NCBI GenBank assembly: GCA_964017065.1
Contig: OZ024784.1
Coordinates: 8,723,152 to 8,787,151 of the forward strand
Length of the DNA: 64,000 nucleotides
From: Haliclona indistincta
Lineage: Eukaryota; Porifera; Demospongiae; Haplosclerida; Chalinidae
Direction of reading: 5' to 3'
The position numbers and the translations under genes were made by a program. This document shows positions 17,364 to 28,406 of the stretch, in pieces (position 1 is the stretch's first letter; each line of letters begins with the position of its first letter). The notes beneath the pieces were generated by a model. That model had not been told where the DNA came from, made no database searches, and worked only from the letters and a program-made list of their open reading frames with translations.

Positions 17364-17742
17364 CAGTTTTGAATTATAATAAATTTTTAAAATCATTTAA
17401 GAGTTTATTACATGCAGTGCTTAGTCATTAGATAAAGCTTTATAGTGATGGCTAATATTGCTCTGTCTGCTGCTTTAGTTCTCCAGAAACACTAACCGCC
17501 GTGAATATTAATTAGTTGCGAGCACCCTTAACCATGCCATAACAAAACTAAAAATGAGAATTATTGTTCTGGTCACAGTAATCATTTTCTCATATTTTTC
17601 TCTTTATTCTGAAGTTCAGTGATGAGGACTTTCAGACTAGTCTCTTTGTTGATCTTGAGGTATGTTCTCTTTCGAACAGTCACTTTAGTTATCCAATGTG
17701 GCAGGAGAGAGAGGAGTAGATTTAGATGCTTCTCGACACTGC
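17364..17742. other. Intergenic stretch with a transposon end fragment
   Basis: About 380 bp between convergent ESCO and CDT1. Bases 17452-17533 closely match the right end of the TTAA-bounded element at 51008-51622 (shared blocks such as GCTCTGTCTGCTGCTTTAGT and GTGAATATTAATTAGTTGCG, ending CACCCTTAACC). This is a 5'-truncated copy. The rest (17534-17742) is unassigned; a short splice-like context around 17700-17720 was seen on the + strand but no gene could be built. Confidence 0.55.
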
Positions 17743-20499
17743 CTAAAGAAAGATAATGCATTGTGTTACAGCATATATTGATAGTTTACTTGATGGCAGT
17801 CCTGAAGAGTGGCTTTCTGATAACTTGTCTACTACAGCCTCCCAGGTAAGTGCTGCTTTCTTTTCTGCTACAAAATATCTGAACATCATTGTCAAGATCA
17901 ACAACACTTTTTAAAGACAAGTTAGATGGAACGAGAGGATACATTCTCAGTATTCGACACATTTCAGCTAATCTGCTACACATCTCTAGTTGCTGTTCCA
18001 CTTCAGGACTCCTAGTCATGGTAGCTGCTGCCTTGGCTACCTCTTTCTGTCGAACCTGTAGCAGTAGACAATGATAACAGTAGAACACAACCTATGACAT
18101 ATCAGTGCGTTACCCTCTCTAGTAATGCAGATGACACTCCCTTCAGTAGATGATGGGTTGGAGCAGAGGTCGAGGGACTTGTTGAGTCCTTTGCCTGTGA
18201 GTCCTTCAGTGAGTGTTGTTGTGCAGTATTCTTCAGAGCTTGCTTCACACGTGCTGTGAACTTGTTGTGTGTAGCTGCTAATACATCACTGGCGGTAGAA
18301 TACTTTTCTATATACATGTAGAACAATAAACATGAAGAGCAATAAAAAATTATTCAGACGATGTGCTCCACAATTGTGTGAGATATACAGTGCTCAACAA
18401 CAAACATAGTAAGATTGCTGGGTATTTTCACACAATGCACATGTACCTAACTGAGGAGAAGAGGGAAGATGATCCTCTTCTACATCAGGAATTGTGTCAA
18501 GTGGAAACAAAGGGTGCCAGCGAAACAGCTTGTCTTCAGGTATCTCAACTGGGGGATCAAGTGAAGCCAAGAAATCCTACGATTGGATATGGATAAACAA
18601 ACACCCCTCCCTTCTCTCTCTCTCTTACTTTGTGATGTTGCAATACAACACGAGTTATTCTGCTTCTGAACTCCTCTTTCCTGTTCATCAGTACAGTGAT
18701 GTTGAGGCTGTCTCCTGTAGGGAGGGCTTCACCATCCTCACCAGCAGCCTCCACTGTTAGCTGGTATTCAGAGTATCTCTGATGACCATAGATTCCCGGA
18801 ATGTTCTTCTCTTGTTTAAATAGAAGAGCTTCAGGAAAAATTGTTCGGATACGAGCAAGGTCTTTTTTATTGAAGTTTCTAAAAAAATATGCAAGGGCAA
18901 TATCGATGAATATTGACGGTTACACACTCTTAGGTAATGAACTCTTGACTGCTCATTCTGTAAATACGTGATCTGTTTATAATAGCATGTACGGCTTTTA
19001 GCCTCGTGACATAGTAAATTAGTAGTACGTAAATACACAACAGTCTAAATGATACTTGTGTGCTGATAAGATTCAAGTAGTCATGTTAGCACTGAACACA
19101 CGATCTCGTGCAACTATTAGAAAGCCCTCTCTAAAAGACTAACACGGGTTGTAAAATTCTGAGCAAACTGCCATATTGATAACACAATAATTTAAACCAA
19201 ATAATGCTCTCACTGATAAGAGAGCTTTGATTGATTCTATTTTCACTCCCTGTACAATCTAAGCTCTATAACTCATTCATTCCAAATTTTATTAGCACAC
19301 ACGTTGCCCCTTAGAATAAAAACTAAATGAATTATATTTATTAACCTTCTTGTCATCTCTTGAACAGCTTGTTTTAGTTTGTCAAATGTGCATTTCTCTT
19401 TTCTCTTCTGCATCATAGATACTATAGTGTCCACACAGCGAAACTTCTCGACCAGAAGGTTATAATTGAAGGGAAGGGGAAGATTGGGTTTGGAATCAAG
19501 CTGAGAGGGGCTTGGCTTGGTAAGTGAATCGAATTGCTGATGAACTGGTTTGGCGAGAGACTGAAATTTCTTATAAGCAGGCATTTTATGTGACAATCGA
19601 GATATTCCTTGAAGTGGAGAAGAGGAAGGGGGAGACAGCCTAGATACTGGTTTCACAGCAGGGGTTGGCTGTGCAAGTGCACGACATTGTTCATATGTGA
19701 GCTTGCGAGTGACACTAAGGAAATTTTGTAATCATAAAAATTATTACTACTAATTTAATATACATTACCTTGGATTCTTCTTTGTCGGGCTTTCTACAAC
19801 AAAACTTTCAAATTTATTCAGCTGAGGAGAAAATTCACTAGTTGTAATCTTGGGTCTTGCAGGAGATTTACTGGGAGTAGACGGTCCAGGCAGTGCAGTA
19901 GATTTACTGGGAGTAGACGGTCCAGGCAGTGCAGTAGATTTACTGGGAGTAGACGGTCTAGGCAGTGCAGGAGATTTACTGGGAGTAGACGGTCCAGGCA
20001 GTGCAGGAGATTTGCTGGGAGTAGACGGTCTAGGTAGTGCAGGAGATTTGCTGGGAGTAGACGGTCCAGGTGCAGGAGATTTACTTGGAGTAGACGGTCT
20101 AGGTAGTGCAGGAGATTTGCTGGGAGTAGACGGTCCAGGTAGTGCAGGAGATTTGCTGGGAGTAGACGGTCCAGGTAGTGCAGGAGATTTGCTAGGAGTA
20201 GACGGTCTAGGTAGTGCAGGAGATTTGCTGGGAGTAGACGGTCCTGGTAGTGCAGGAGATTTGCTGGGAGTAGACGGTCCTGGTAGTGCAGGAGACTTGC
20301 TAGGAGTAGACAGTGGAAGTGATGGTCGAAGCGAAGAAGCTGATGTGACAATTTTGAGGTTATTTATTTTCTCTCTGTCTACTCCGTGAGATATGACCTG
20401 CTTTGTTCCATCCTCGAGTTTTCTACGCTTTGCTGTCCCCTGTCCATCTGTACGTTTTCGGCGAACAGCAAAAAAGCTACTGATACTCGATTGCGCCAT
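17743..20499 (-). CDS. CDT1: CDT1 replication licensing factor with expanded [12 protein letters not shown] repeat
   Basis: Starts at 20497-20499 with [16 protein letters not shown], a PIP-box-like motif at the position of the CDT1 degron. The consensus TD pair is SS here, but a basic residue is present at +4. Thirteen 12-residue units follow (see repeat entry). Next come the geminin-binding and winged-helix region ([48 protein letters not shown]), then [20 protein letters not shown] with YQLTVEA, as in human CDT1. The C-terminal winged helix includes [36 protein letters not shown] and [19 protein letters not shown]. The last junction (about 17885-17925) requires a short atypical intron. CDT1 loads MCM2-7 at origins. 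It is divergent from the histone gene. Confidence 0.88.
18911..18950. mobile_element. Solo end of the 604-bp MITE family in a CDT1 intron
   Basis: AATATTGACGGTTACACACT followed by CTTAGGTAATGAACTCTTG matches the right terminal repeat of the element at 40164-40767 with few differences. No second end was seen nearby. Confidence 0.55.
19858..20312 (-). repeat. CDT1: Coding 36-bp minisatellite in CDT1: 13 units of [12 protein letters not shown]
   Basis: Thirteen units, mostly TPSKSPAL-P-[GR]-PS. Unit 7 lacks one Leu and units 11-12 read [12 protein letters not shown]. Each contains TPSK, a full CDK consensus [ST]-P-x-[KR], and most also have SPA, a minimal proline-directed site. The frame is preserved throughout, although unit 7 lost 3 bp. 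Other frames over this stretch are open only because the repeat lacks stops. Confidence 0.95.
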
Positions 20500-20666
20500 T
20501 TTGTTTTGTACACACCTACTTTCTTTATTTACCGCCAAAACGTTGGTGGGCGTGCAGCAAGTCAAACTTGACCTATCAAATTCACTTCGACTACTTAATA
20601 ATTAGTCACGTTCGACTTCGAGGTCACGTCATTAATTTTTACTCGAGTGAAAGCAACGTAAACATC
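20500..20666. promoter_or_regulatory. Divergent promoter region CDT1 / macroH2A-like histone
   Basis: 167 bp between opposite start codons of two genes linked to replication and chromatin. It contains CGCC-containing stretches (near 20530-20545), but I did not identify a clear E2F site. Inferred from geometry. Confidence 0.45.
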
Positions 20667-21080
20667 ATGAGTGGACGAGCGAGAGTGAAGAACAGCAACA
20701 GACGAACCAAAGCAAGCAGAGCCGGTATAGTCTTTCCTGTGAGTCGGATTTTACGTTATATGAGACGTGATCTCGTAAAACGTAGAATAGGTGCTGGCGC
20801 TCCTGTGTATATGGGTGCAGTGCTGGAGTATCTCTGTGCTGAAATGTTGGAATTAGCCGGCAAGGCAGCCAGAGACAACAAAAAGCGAATAATAACGCCC
20901 AGGCACCTACTGCTGGCAATAGCCAATGATGATGAAATCAACAAGCTATTGAAAGGTGTCACAATCAGTGCTGGAGGAGTACTACCACTAATACATCCTG
21001 TGCTACTACACAAGAAAAAAGAGCTTAACAAATTTTGGAAGAAAAATGGCTCATCACCTACACAACCCTCCAAACTATAA
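20667..21080 (+). CDS. macroH2A-type H2A histone fold without macro domain
   Basis: Intronless, 137 residues from [11 protein letters not shown] (an upstream in-frame ATG at 20568 would add 33 non-histone residues and is not preferred). The histone fold has macroH2A-specific choices: [33 protein letters not shown] and LIHPVLL. Canonical H2A has LLRKG, VYLAA, IPRHLQLAIRND, LLGKVTIA and IQAVLL at these positions. Acidic-patch residues (LEY, AEM, LEL, NDDE) are kept. The tail is short ([18 protein letters not shown] then SKL and TAA). In typical macroH2A a basic linker and a macro domain of about 180 residues follow; here the next gene's 3' end lies 122 bp downstream on the other strand, so none can fit. 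A specialised H2A variant is likely. Confidence 0.85.
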   Translation: MSGRARVKNSNRRTKASRAGIVFPVSRILRYMRRDLVKRRIGAGAPVYMGAVLEYLCAEMLELAGKAARDNKKRIITPRHLLLAIANDDEINKLLKGVTISAGGVLPLIHPVLLHKKKELNKFWKKNGSSPTQPSKL

Positions 21081-21113
21081 CAAGATTTTGAATATGTGTT
21101 TATGTTCATGTAG

Positions 21114-21175
21114 CAGGGGCGTAACTAGAAATTTGTTAGTGAGGAGGTGCGCGCGTAAGCGCACGCGATTTTTTA
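21114..21175. mobile_element. Possible transposon end fragment with hairpin
   Basis: CAGGGGCGTAACTAGAAATT resembles inverted-repeat ends of DNA transposons, and a similar CAGTGGCGTAACTA lies at 36329. It is followed by a GCGCGCGTAAGCGCACGCG near-palindrome. No partner end was found. It lies in the 122-bp gap between the histone and CFAP263 stop codons. Confidence 0.35.
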
Positions 21176-21201
21176 AAATAACTAATTAATTTTTTGTCTG
21201 T

Positions 21202-22993
21202 TCATGTATATAAAGGAGGATTGGGTCCAGGTGGTGTCCACTGATTTGGAGCTGTCAAAGCACCACGTTTTTGAGGGCGTTTCTGTTGGTCTGGACGCTT
21301 GCTAAGTTGCTTCCATGTCTGTTCAAGAGTGTTTAGTGTCATCTGGTAGTAGACGGAATGTAAAAGATGTACTTGAAATTGAGATGTGACTTACCCCAGT
21401 TATTTCAACCTTTCTCCTCCATGTCTTAAGCGTCTTGGACAACTCGTGCAAGCTAGCTGCCTCTTTCACGTAGTCCATCACCTGTGATTAGTCAGTAGTT
21501 AACATGCTAGTACAAAACTACTACACCTTACCTCAGGAACTTTAAAATCGTCTAGCATTCTTTTAGATGATCGATAGGACACTTCCGCTTTTTCCTTATC
21601 CTGTACTGGGATCACATCAGTGCATGATATGCATCATCACAGTACCTCTGCAGACTGTTGGTACTCTGCATCTAGCTTTGTCATTATGTCTTCCCTTTGC
21701 TTGATGTCTGCTTCCAACCTTCGACAATGACTGCTCAATTCCTGTACCTTTTGCTACAAAGCTAAGTCATGTTTGTACTAGTGTGTCCTTATTTCTTACT
21801 TTGTATGAGTTGAGCACTTGCATTGAGTTACCAGATGACAGCTTTAGTCTGAGCAGTGCTTGGTTCTTTTCCTCTAAACGTTCTCGTAGTTGCTCATTTT
21901 CTATCTTCAGCTGCTCAAAGTCCACCTCTAGTCTCACCTCACCTGCCTCTTCCTTCTGTATCGGACATTAATTTTTTACTATTGCTGTGGGCAATACTTC
22001 GCAAGGCACTTTCCAGCCCATGACTGCCTAACAATTTTACCTGCTTGAGATAAGATCTTAACTTCTGTTTCTTCACTTGCATAGTGGAGTTCTTTAGTCG
22101 GAGCTTCTCAGTCAAATTGTCCTATTGTATGGTTTAACATGGGATGAACTAAGTATAATGCAGACTAACCCGTGAACGCTTGTAATCTTCAAAATATTTA
22201 AGCACTCTCTCACCAAGAATGGTACCAGTGCGCTGTTAGGAATGAGTATGGTGAGTGGTACAGTATAATCTACCCACTCACTGCACTAACAGCTCCACGA
22301 ATAATGTCTCTCTCAAACTCGTACACTGCTTTGTTCATTTCCACCAATCTGTGATCAGCTCCCATAAGCACAGCCTAAAAATACACTAATAATAATCATT
22401 ATACTATAATCTTTAGCTAACTCTGTGATGGTCTAGCACTTTTTCCTTCTCTTCTCCTCTTTTGGTTAACTCATCTCTCAACTCATCCAGCTCACGTGTG
22501 GCAACATCACACTTTTGCTCTAAACTGAGCTTCAGTAATCTATTAGTAGATAGAAGTGTAAAAATAATATAAAAGATGACAATTTAAAATACTTCTCTGT
22601 ATGTGCTCCGGCTCTCTGTCGACCTTTCTTACGCCTGTCATCCATTATGATAGGTACAACTGCAAAATTAATCAAGAGGACCAATCTCAAATACAATATC
22701 CGTACACTCTGGTGCATATACCTTTGGATTGAGTATCCTTTGGGTCAAGACGTTTGTAGAACGTATCAAACATGCCAACCTCTTTCCTAATCATTACGTT
22801 CGTTTCTCTGAAGTGGAATATAGCTGAGCACTGCAATTAGTTTCTCTTACTGACTAAGTTACTTGGTTTGTTCCAGTACTTCCAAGATATCTGCATCTTC
22901 CATTTCGGAGAGTGTTTCAACTGGTATAGGATTGGAAGCATCGCTGATGTGTGATTCTGATGCTTCACTTATCGTCCGGGACAGAGCAGCCAT
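21202..22993 (-). CDS. CFAP263: CFAP263 (CCDC113)-like ciliary coiled-coil protein
   Basis: About a dozen short exons. The start at 22991-22993 reads MAALSRTISEASES; the stop is TGA at 21202-21204. Diagnostic blocks are MFDTFYKRLDPKD (human MFEKYYAKLEPRD), AVYEFERDIIRGA, DNLTEKLRLKNSTMQVKKQK, FEQLKIENEQLRERLEEKNQ, LRLKLSSGNSMQVLNSYK, VPEVMDYVKE across an intron, and WRRKVEITGMTL. These match human CCDC113 in order, almost collinearly. The protein localises to centriolar satellites and the axonemal nexin-dynein/spoke region. It is convergent with the histone gene and divergent from SNRPD1 (136 bp). Confidence 0.9.
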
Positions 22994-23129
22994 CTTTGTT
23001 TGCTATCAGTGATAACTCACGTTGCTATAACGACCAGACTACTCCGCCCAATCAGACCCAGCGCGCGCACCGCAAGGCCCCGGCTTGCAGCAACCAGATT
23101 GTCGAATCAATCCACATCCATCGCTCGAG
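22994..23129. promoter_or_regulatory. Divergent promoter region CFAP263 / SNRPD1
   Basis: 136 bp between opposite starts, locally GC-rich (CAGCGCGCGCACCGCAAGGC at about 23059), consistent with a bidirectional promoter. Geometry and composition only. Confidence 0.45.
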
Positions 23130-23670
23130 ATGAAGCTAGTGAGGTGAAGTAACAGTTTTCGTAGGAAAGAAGAGGGCTGTATTGAACTCGACGCAGTGGT
23201 TTTCATATTTATTTTTGCGCAGATTTCTTATGAAACTCAGTCACGAGACTGTGACGGTAGAGCTCAAGAATGGCACAGTAGTACACGGAACAGTAGCTGG
23301 TGAGCTAATACGGTGTGGTAGCTACACTCTGGTTACACAATCTGACGTCACAGGAGTAGATATGAGTATGAACACTCACTTAAAATCAGTCAAGATGACT
23401 TTGAAAGGACGAGAGCCGATATCACTAGACTCACTTAGTCTCAGGGGTAACAATATCCGCTACTACATACTACCTGAGAGTCTTCCTCTAGACACTCTGC
23501 TGATAGATGATACACCTAGGAAAAAGGCTAAGAAAAAAGAAAGTTAGTACTATTGTACCCCTTATTTTGTGTGATTTATGTTGTTTTCAGTTGTTCTTGG
23601 ACGCGGAAGAGGTAGAGGCAGAGGACGTGGTCGTGGAAGAGGAGGAGGACGAGGGAGAGGAAGGCGGTGA
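23130..23670 (+). CDS. SNRPD1: Small nuclear ribonucleoprotein SmD1
   Basis: Four exons: 23130-23143, 23223-23299, 23354-23542 and 23591-23670. They read [19 protein letters not shown], then the Sm1/Sm2 fold ([40 protein letters not shown]), then a KKAKKKE segment and a C-terminal GRGRGRG tail ending GRGRR. The tail is the Arg-Gly region methylated for SMN binding in the family. The second intron (23300-23353, 54 nt) is in frame and stop-free, so an unspliced reading would falsely insert 18 residues into the Sm fold. SmD1 is a core of spliceosomal U snRNPs. The gene ends 177 bp from EDC4, tail-to-tail. Confidence 0.96.
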
Positions 23671-23846
23671 TAAAGTAAACAATCTCTCAACACTACATCA
23701 TCATCCCACACATTTGTACAGTGTCAATAATAATATCGAAAATTCCTTTGATTGAATATACACATGTAGCAAAATCATGATCAAAGGAATAGTATGAAGT
23801 GGTTTGAGGTTAATGAGTATCATACAGCATGTAGTGTAGTGGTTAC

Positions 23847-26800
23847 TTAATGACCAGAAGATGGTCGACAGAGATGATCAGCCAGCATCCTGACCCTTTT
23901 GAGCTTCTTGGTAATGGAGGTAGTAGAGGAAGATGAGGCCTCCATGGCACCTGGTCCTCTCTGCTGGATGGTCTGCTCTACAGCAGTTAGCTGGTGGGAT
24001 AGGGCACTGAGGACAGGCTGTATGTGACTGGAGGTGATGTCATTCTTTGGATCCAGACACAGTATAGAGTGCTCCAAATACCTGGATATAACAAACACAT
24101 GGAAGCATGTTGTGTGTGTGTTAATACTTTATTTTCAGCTCAAGATGTTCAAGCAGTTTCACAGAAAGCTGCTGAATGAGTGAGAGAAGAACAGGTTGAT
24201 CAAGAGGGCTGGGATTATTGTCAAATACGTCCTCTGGAGACACTTGTTGACATGTAAAAATAACAAGATGGAGGTCAGCAGTAGAAAGAGCAAAGTTAAA
24301 CGCTTCATTGAACTTCTGTTGCTGAAGCATTTTGAGCAGCTGGGCCTGCTTACAGAGAGAAGCACATTATAACGAATGCTTCTAAAGACAATCTGACCTC
24401 ATCGTATTCTCGTTTTTCTTTTTTCTTCGCAGCTGATACATCCATCAGAGATGATAGTTCGTGTTTAATAGCAGCAGATAATGTCTCATTCAGTGACACA
24501 TGTAACCTAAATAGAGAATAACTTTCAAGTCCGATAACAGTAAAGGCTGCTATGACATAGTGGCTTGCACTGAGTTGCATGATCAATACAGTGCATGTGT
24601 CACTACTTCCAGACATAATGTGCATCATTGTAAACCAGCCTGTATGTAACATGTTCACTAACTGTTGGTGTAGCAGTTGCAGTTCATGTTGTAGAGTAGA
24701 CTGTATGACTGGAGTGGTTTGAGCTGTGACTACAGAGGGCAGAGACTGCAGGTTAGCTGCTAACTGCTGAAATGTATTCTCCTGCAACTGGCTTTGCTGT
24801 TGACTGAGCTGGCCAAGGTCTGAGGTCAAAAAGAACGTTGTAAAAGATCCACAATACAGCTGAACGATAACCATAGTAAGTGATGTCATGTGAGAAATTA
24901 TAGTGGCATAGGTGTTGAGCAGAAGATAACACACTTACATTCTGATGTTCCATTGCGAAAAGCTTTATCAGCCTGCTGGAACATTTCCTTCAGTGCACGT
25001 TCAAAAGATGGAAGAACAATGGTCTTGAATGCTGTCTCGTAGGAGCTCTGAATTGTCTGCTGTAAGCTAACTGACAGAGATGAGCATATGATGTTGGTGA
25101 GTTTCTGAAAAAAATATTAAGATCGTGAGTGAAGAGAGTGGATCATTGCTCACTCCATCAAACAGCATTTTTTGTATAGCCTGGTGGAGTCCTGCTTGGA
25201 TTGATGTGAAGCTTTGAGGTACAATTGTAGCAAGTTGATTGTGGACTAGCTGCTGAAGTGCTAAAAAGAGAAAGATTAGCAAATCACCAGTAAAGTGGAA
25301 GTGGTACCTGGAATAACCGATGATCTTATTTCACTCTTGACAGTTTTATCCATTTTAATGTTGACAGCAGTCAATACAGACTGGGTGAGCTGCTGTGTGA
25401 GACGCTGCTGTCTCTTGACCTCCGAGCTCTCTCTGTCAGCTATCATCTTAACTAGTTTTTGCTCTTTGTAGCATAGTAAAGGAAAATACAAAATGACTGC
25501 AAACAGCAAATGTTATAGTTATGTTACTATAGTTGTGGATACGATGAGCATTAGCTTGTTCAGTTAGACTTTCCTGCACAGCTTGCAGAGCATTTAGCTG
25601 CTCATTTCTAGAGAGCAAACCAAAACGATGTATAAACTATGCATGATACCACACATACCTGAGAGCCGATATCTCAGTTTGCTGTTGAGATATCATATTT
25701 AGCAGCAGTTGAATATCTAGTGTACTTGGTGCTGGCACTGCACCAAGTACACTAGACTCTTCCTTTGCCTCCTCACTCACTACTACCACTACTTCATCCT
25801 TTGCTGTCACCGTTTTCTCCTCCCTTATCATCTCCTCACTCTGTAATTCTATAGAACAAATATAATAGATTATTTGGAATATTATAGGATTTTACCTTCT
25901 GCATTATCAGCAGGTTCAGCTACCTTGAGCTGTGCAGCAAGACTGTCACCATTAGGTAACTCCTCCTCAACATTCTCTTCTTCCTCAACCTTCTGCACCG
26001 TAGGTTGATTTATCTCAGGACTATTGGTCAGCTCCTCTTGAGAATTTGCAGATTTGACAACATCAGCGTCCCCTGGCTCACTCCCTTCTCCCTCTTCCTC
26101 TCTTAATTGAGCAGATGGTGGGTATTGTTGCCCAATTTGAGGCCAAGCCTGTGTCTCAGAGTCTGGTTCCTGATCCATTGTAGCTTTAAACTGAAGATCA
26201 GTTTGAGAGCCAGACTCAGTTTCACTTTCAACTGAGGCATCCGGTAAAGCAGATGGAAACATGGCTGCTCCCTCGTCCAGAGAGGATACTTTAGTGAGAG
26301 TGTTCATTACCAAAGCCTCTTGTCCGTTATCACTGCTCTCAGATGAAAGGTGTCGAGGATGACCAATAACAAGAGTTGATACATCTTTCTCATGCTCTGG
26401 AGTTTGCTGATTAGCCGTGACTAGTTGCAACTTTTCTGGAGTCATAGTGTGATCAGATAATGAAACTGATGCAGAACTAGAGGAGACAGGAAGAAGGGCA
26501 GACAAAGGGTCAACTGTCCTGACTAAATCTTCGTCGTTATCTTTTTTCCCCATTGCCTCCATCAGAGGATGAGTAGGTAGAGAGATTACAGAGTCTGTCA
26601 CACTACCAGCTTCAGAGGAGACACTACTAACATGATGATGCAGTGGAGTGACATTGGTCAGTGAACTTGCCCCGCTGCTGATATCATGAGGAGAGAGCAG
26701 CGGCATTGGGGAAGACTCTCCTCCAACAGATGCAGACAGGAAAGAGTTGGGAGTGATCAGCATGGGTAGACTGCTCGAATGGTGGTGAGGAGTTGAGAAC

Positions 26801-28325
26801 TCCAATGGAGGCGGCTGCCTCATCAAGTTGTAATCATCAGACACTGATTGGGTGACTGTAGACAAATTGTGAATTACCAGTAACTAAAATCTTGTAATGA
26901 CTCACTGTCAGCTGGTAATACTGGATCATCTGGTGGGGCATGCCGATCAGCTGTGCACATCAAAGAATTACAGTAGCTATACATTTTCGTAGCACACCTT
27001 CAGGGAGCTCCTGTTGCTGCTCAGAGCTCGAGTCCTTGTCCTCCAGTGGAGGAATACCAAACAAATCAGGAGGCTCAAATCGAACAAGCAACTCTTGAAC
27101 TGACCTAGATAAAGGACACAACAAAGTGTATGAGAGCTACATTTGAGAAAAGTAAGGACCTTGATTGAATGCAGTGAACTTTAATAAGCGTAACATTCCT
27201 CCTAGGATTGGTTACTCTCTGTTCATCTTCCTCATCCTCGCTATCATAATCAGCAAGTGGAGCAGGGTTGTTTTCAGATATGATGAAGCTATAGATAGGC
27301 TGAGTGAGGAGATACTCAGAGATGAAGGAGAACGAAGCATCACCGAGAGAAGCATCTTGAAACACTTGAAGAACATGAAGGACCTATGGAACGAGCATGC
27401 TATTCAAGTGGTGTCACAAACCCAAACATGTGTTGACCTACCCACAAACACACTTATAAGCTTATAGGCTTAATTAGCCTTATAATTATTAGCTAATGCT
27501 TGAGGTTGCATACATATAATCTTTACAGACCATTCTTTTTATATCAGCAGCCAACATGAAGGAAGCTGAGTTATCCAAAGCAAGCAACATGACAGGCTCA
27601 GCTTGTTCACTAGGAGTGAGTGGGGCTTTAGGTGGAGCAAAGCTACATATCATAAAGATGACAGATATTATGCATAATAATGAGACTAACCGAATGGTCT
27701 GCAGACATTTCCATTTAACTGTACACCACATTTTAACTTCAGCGTTATTCTTAGCAGCCGTAATTAAAAACCGCCAAAATTGTGTACTGGTAAGATAAAG
27801 CTAATCACACGAGACATCACAGCAGCGAACTCACTCAGGATCCTGTGATACATGATTGTCACAGAACATAATACGTGACACGGCTGCACCATTATGAGGC
27901 TGGTAGTCATGCAGACGACTGAAGTGAAGAAATCAGAAAGAAAAATATTATTCAAAAGGTTTATTCAGTGAATATTATAACAGCGCCATTAAGTGTCAGA
28001 TAAGTTGGTTTTCACATACTGTGAATAATATCAAAATGTTGGTTAGCCAGAAAATAAGTGACTGATCATATTTTTAAACCATTATTGACTCAATCGGAAA
28101 CCTTTTTCAAATTCATAATAATTATACCCTGACATACATTGCTTCAGAACTCTGTTCTTCAAGATTAATTCTCCAGAACTTGACATGACCATCCTCTCCA
28201 GCAGTAGCCAACACACCACCATCAGGAGAGACAGACAGGTCTAGCACAGCCTAAACAGAGAGAGAGGGAGGGAGGGAGGGAGGGAGAGGGAGGGAGGGAG
28301 GGAGGGAGGGAGGGAGGGAGGGAGG

Positions 28326-28406
<81 letters not shown>

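Noticed and set aside
19858..20312. CRISPR-like array
   Set aside because: 36-bp units are contiguous, without unique spacers, and lie in a eukaryotic coding exon.
19818..20389. [16 protein letters not shown] and [16 protein letters not shown] frames on both strands
   Set aside because: Alternate frames of the CDT1 coding minisatellite; only the [12 protein letters not shown] frame continues into conserved CDT1 sequence.
23300..23353. 18-residue insertion in SmD1 ([18 protein letters not shown] region)
   Set aside because: A 54-nt GT-AG intron; removal gives HGTVAGVDMSMN, matching the Sm fold.
27165..27467. 100-codon plus-strand frame with a hydrophobic start
   Set aside because: Antisense to EDC4 exons (SDNNPAPLADYDSEDEEDEQ region); no independent support.
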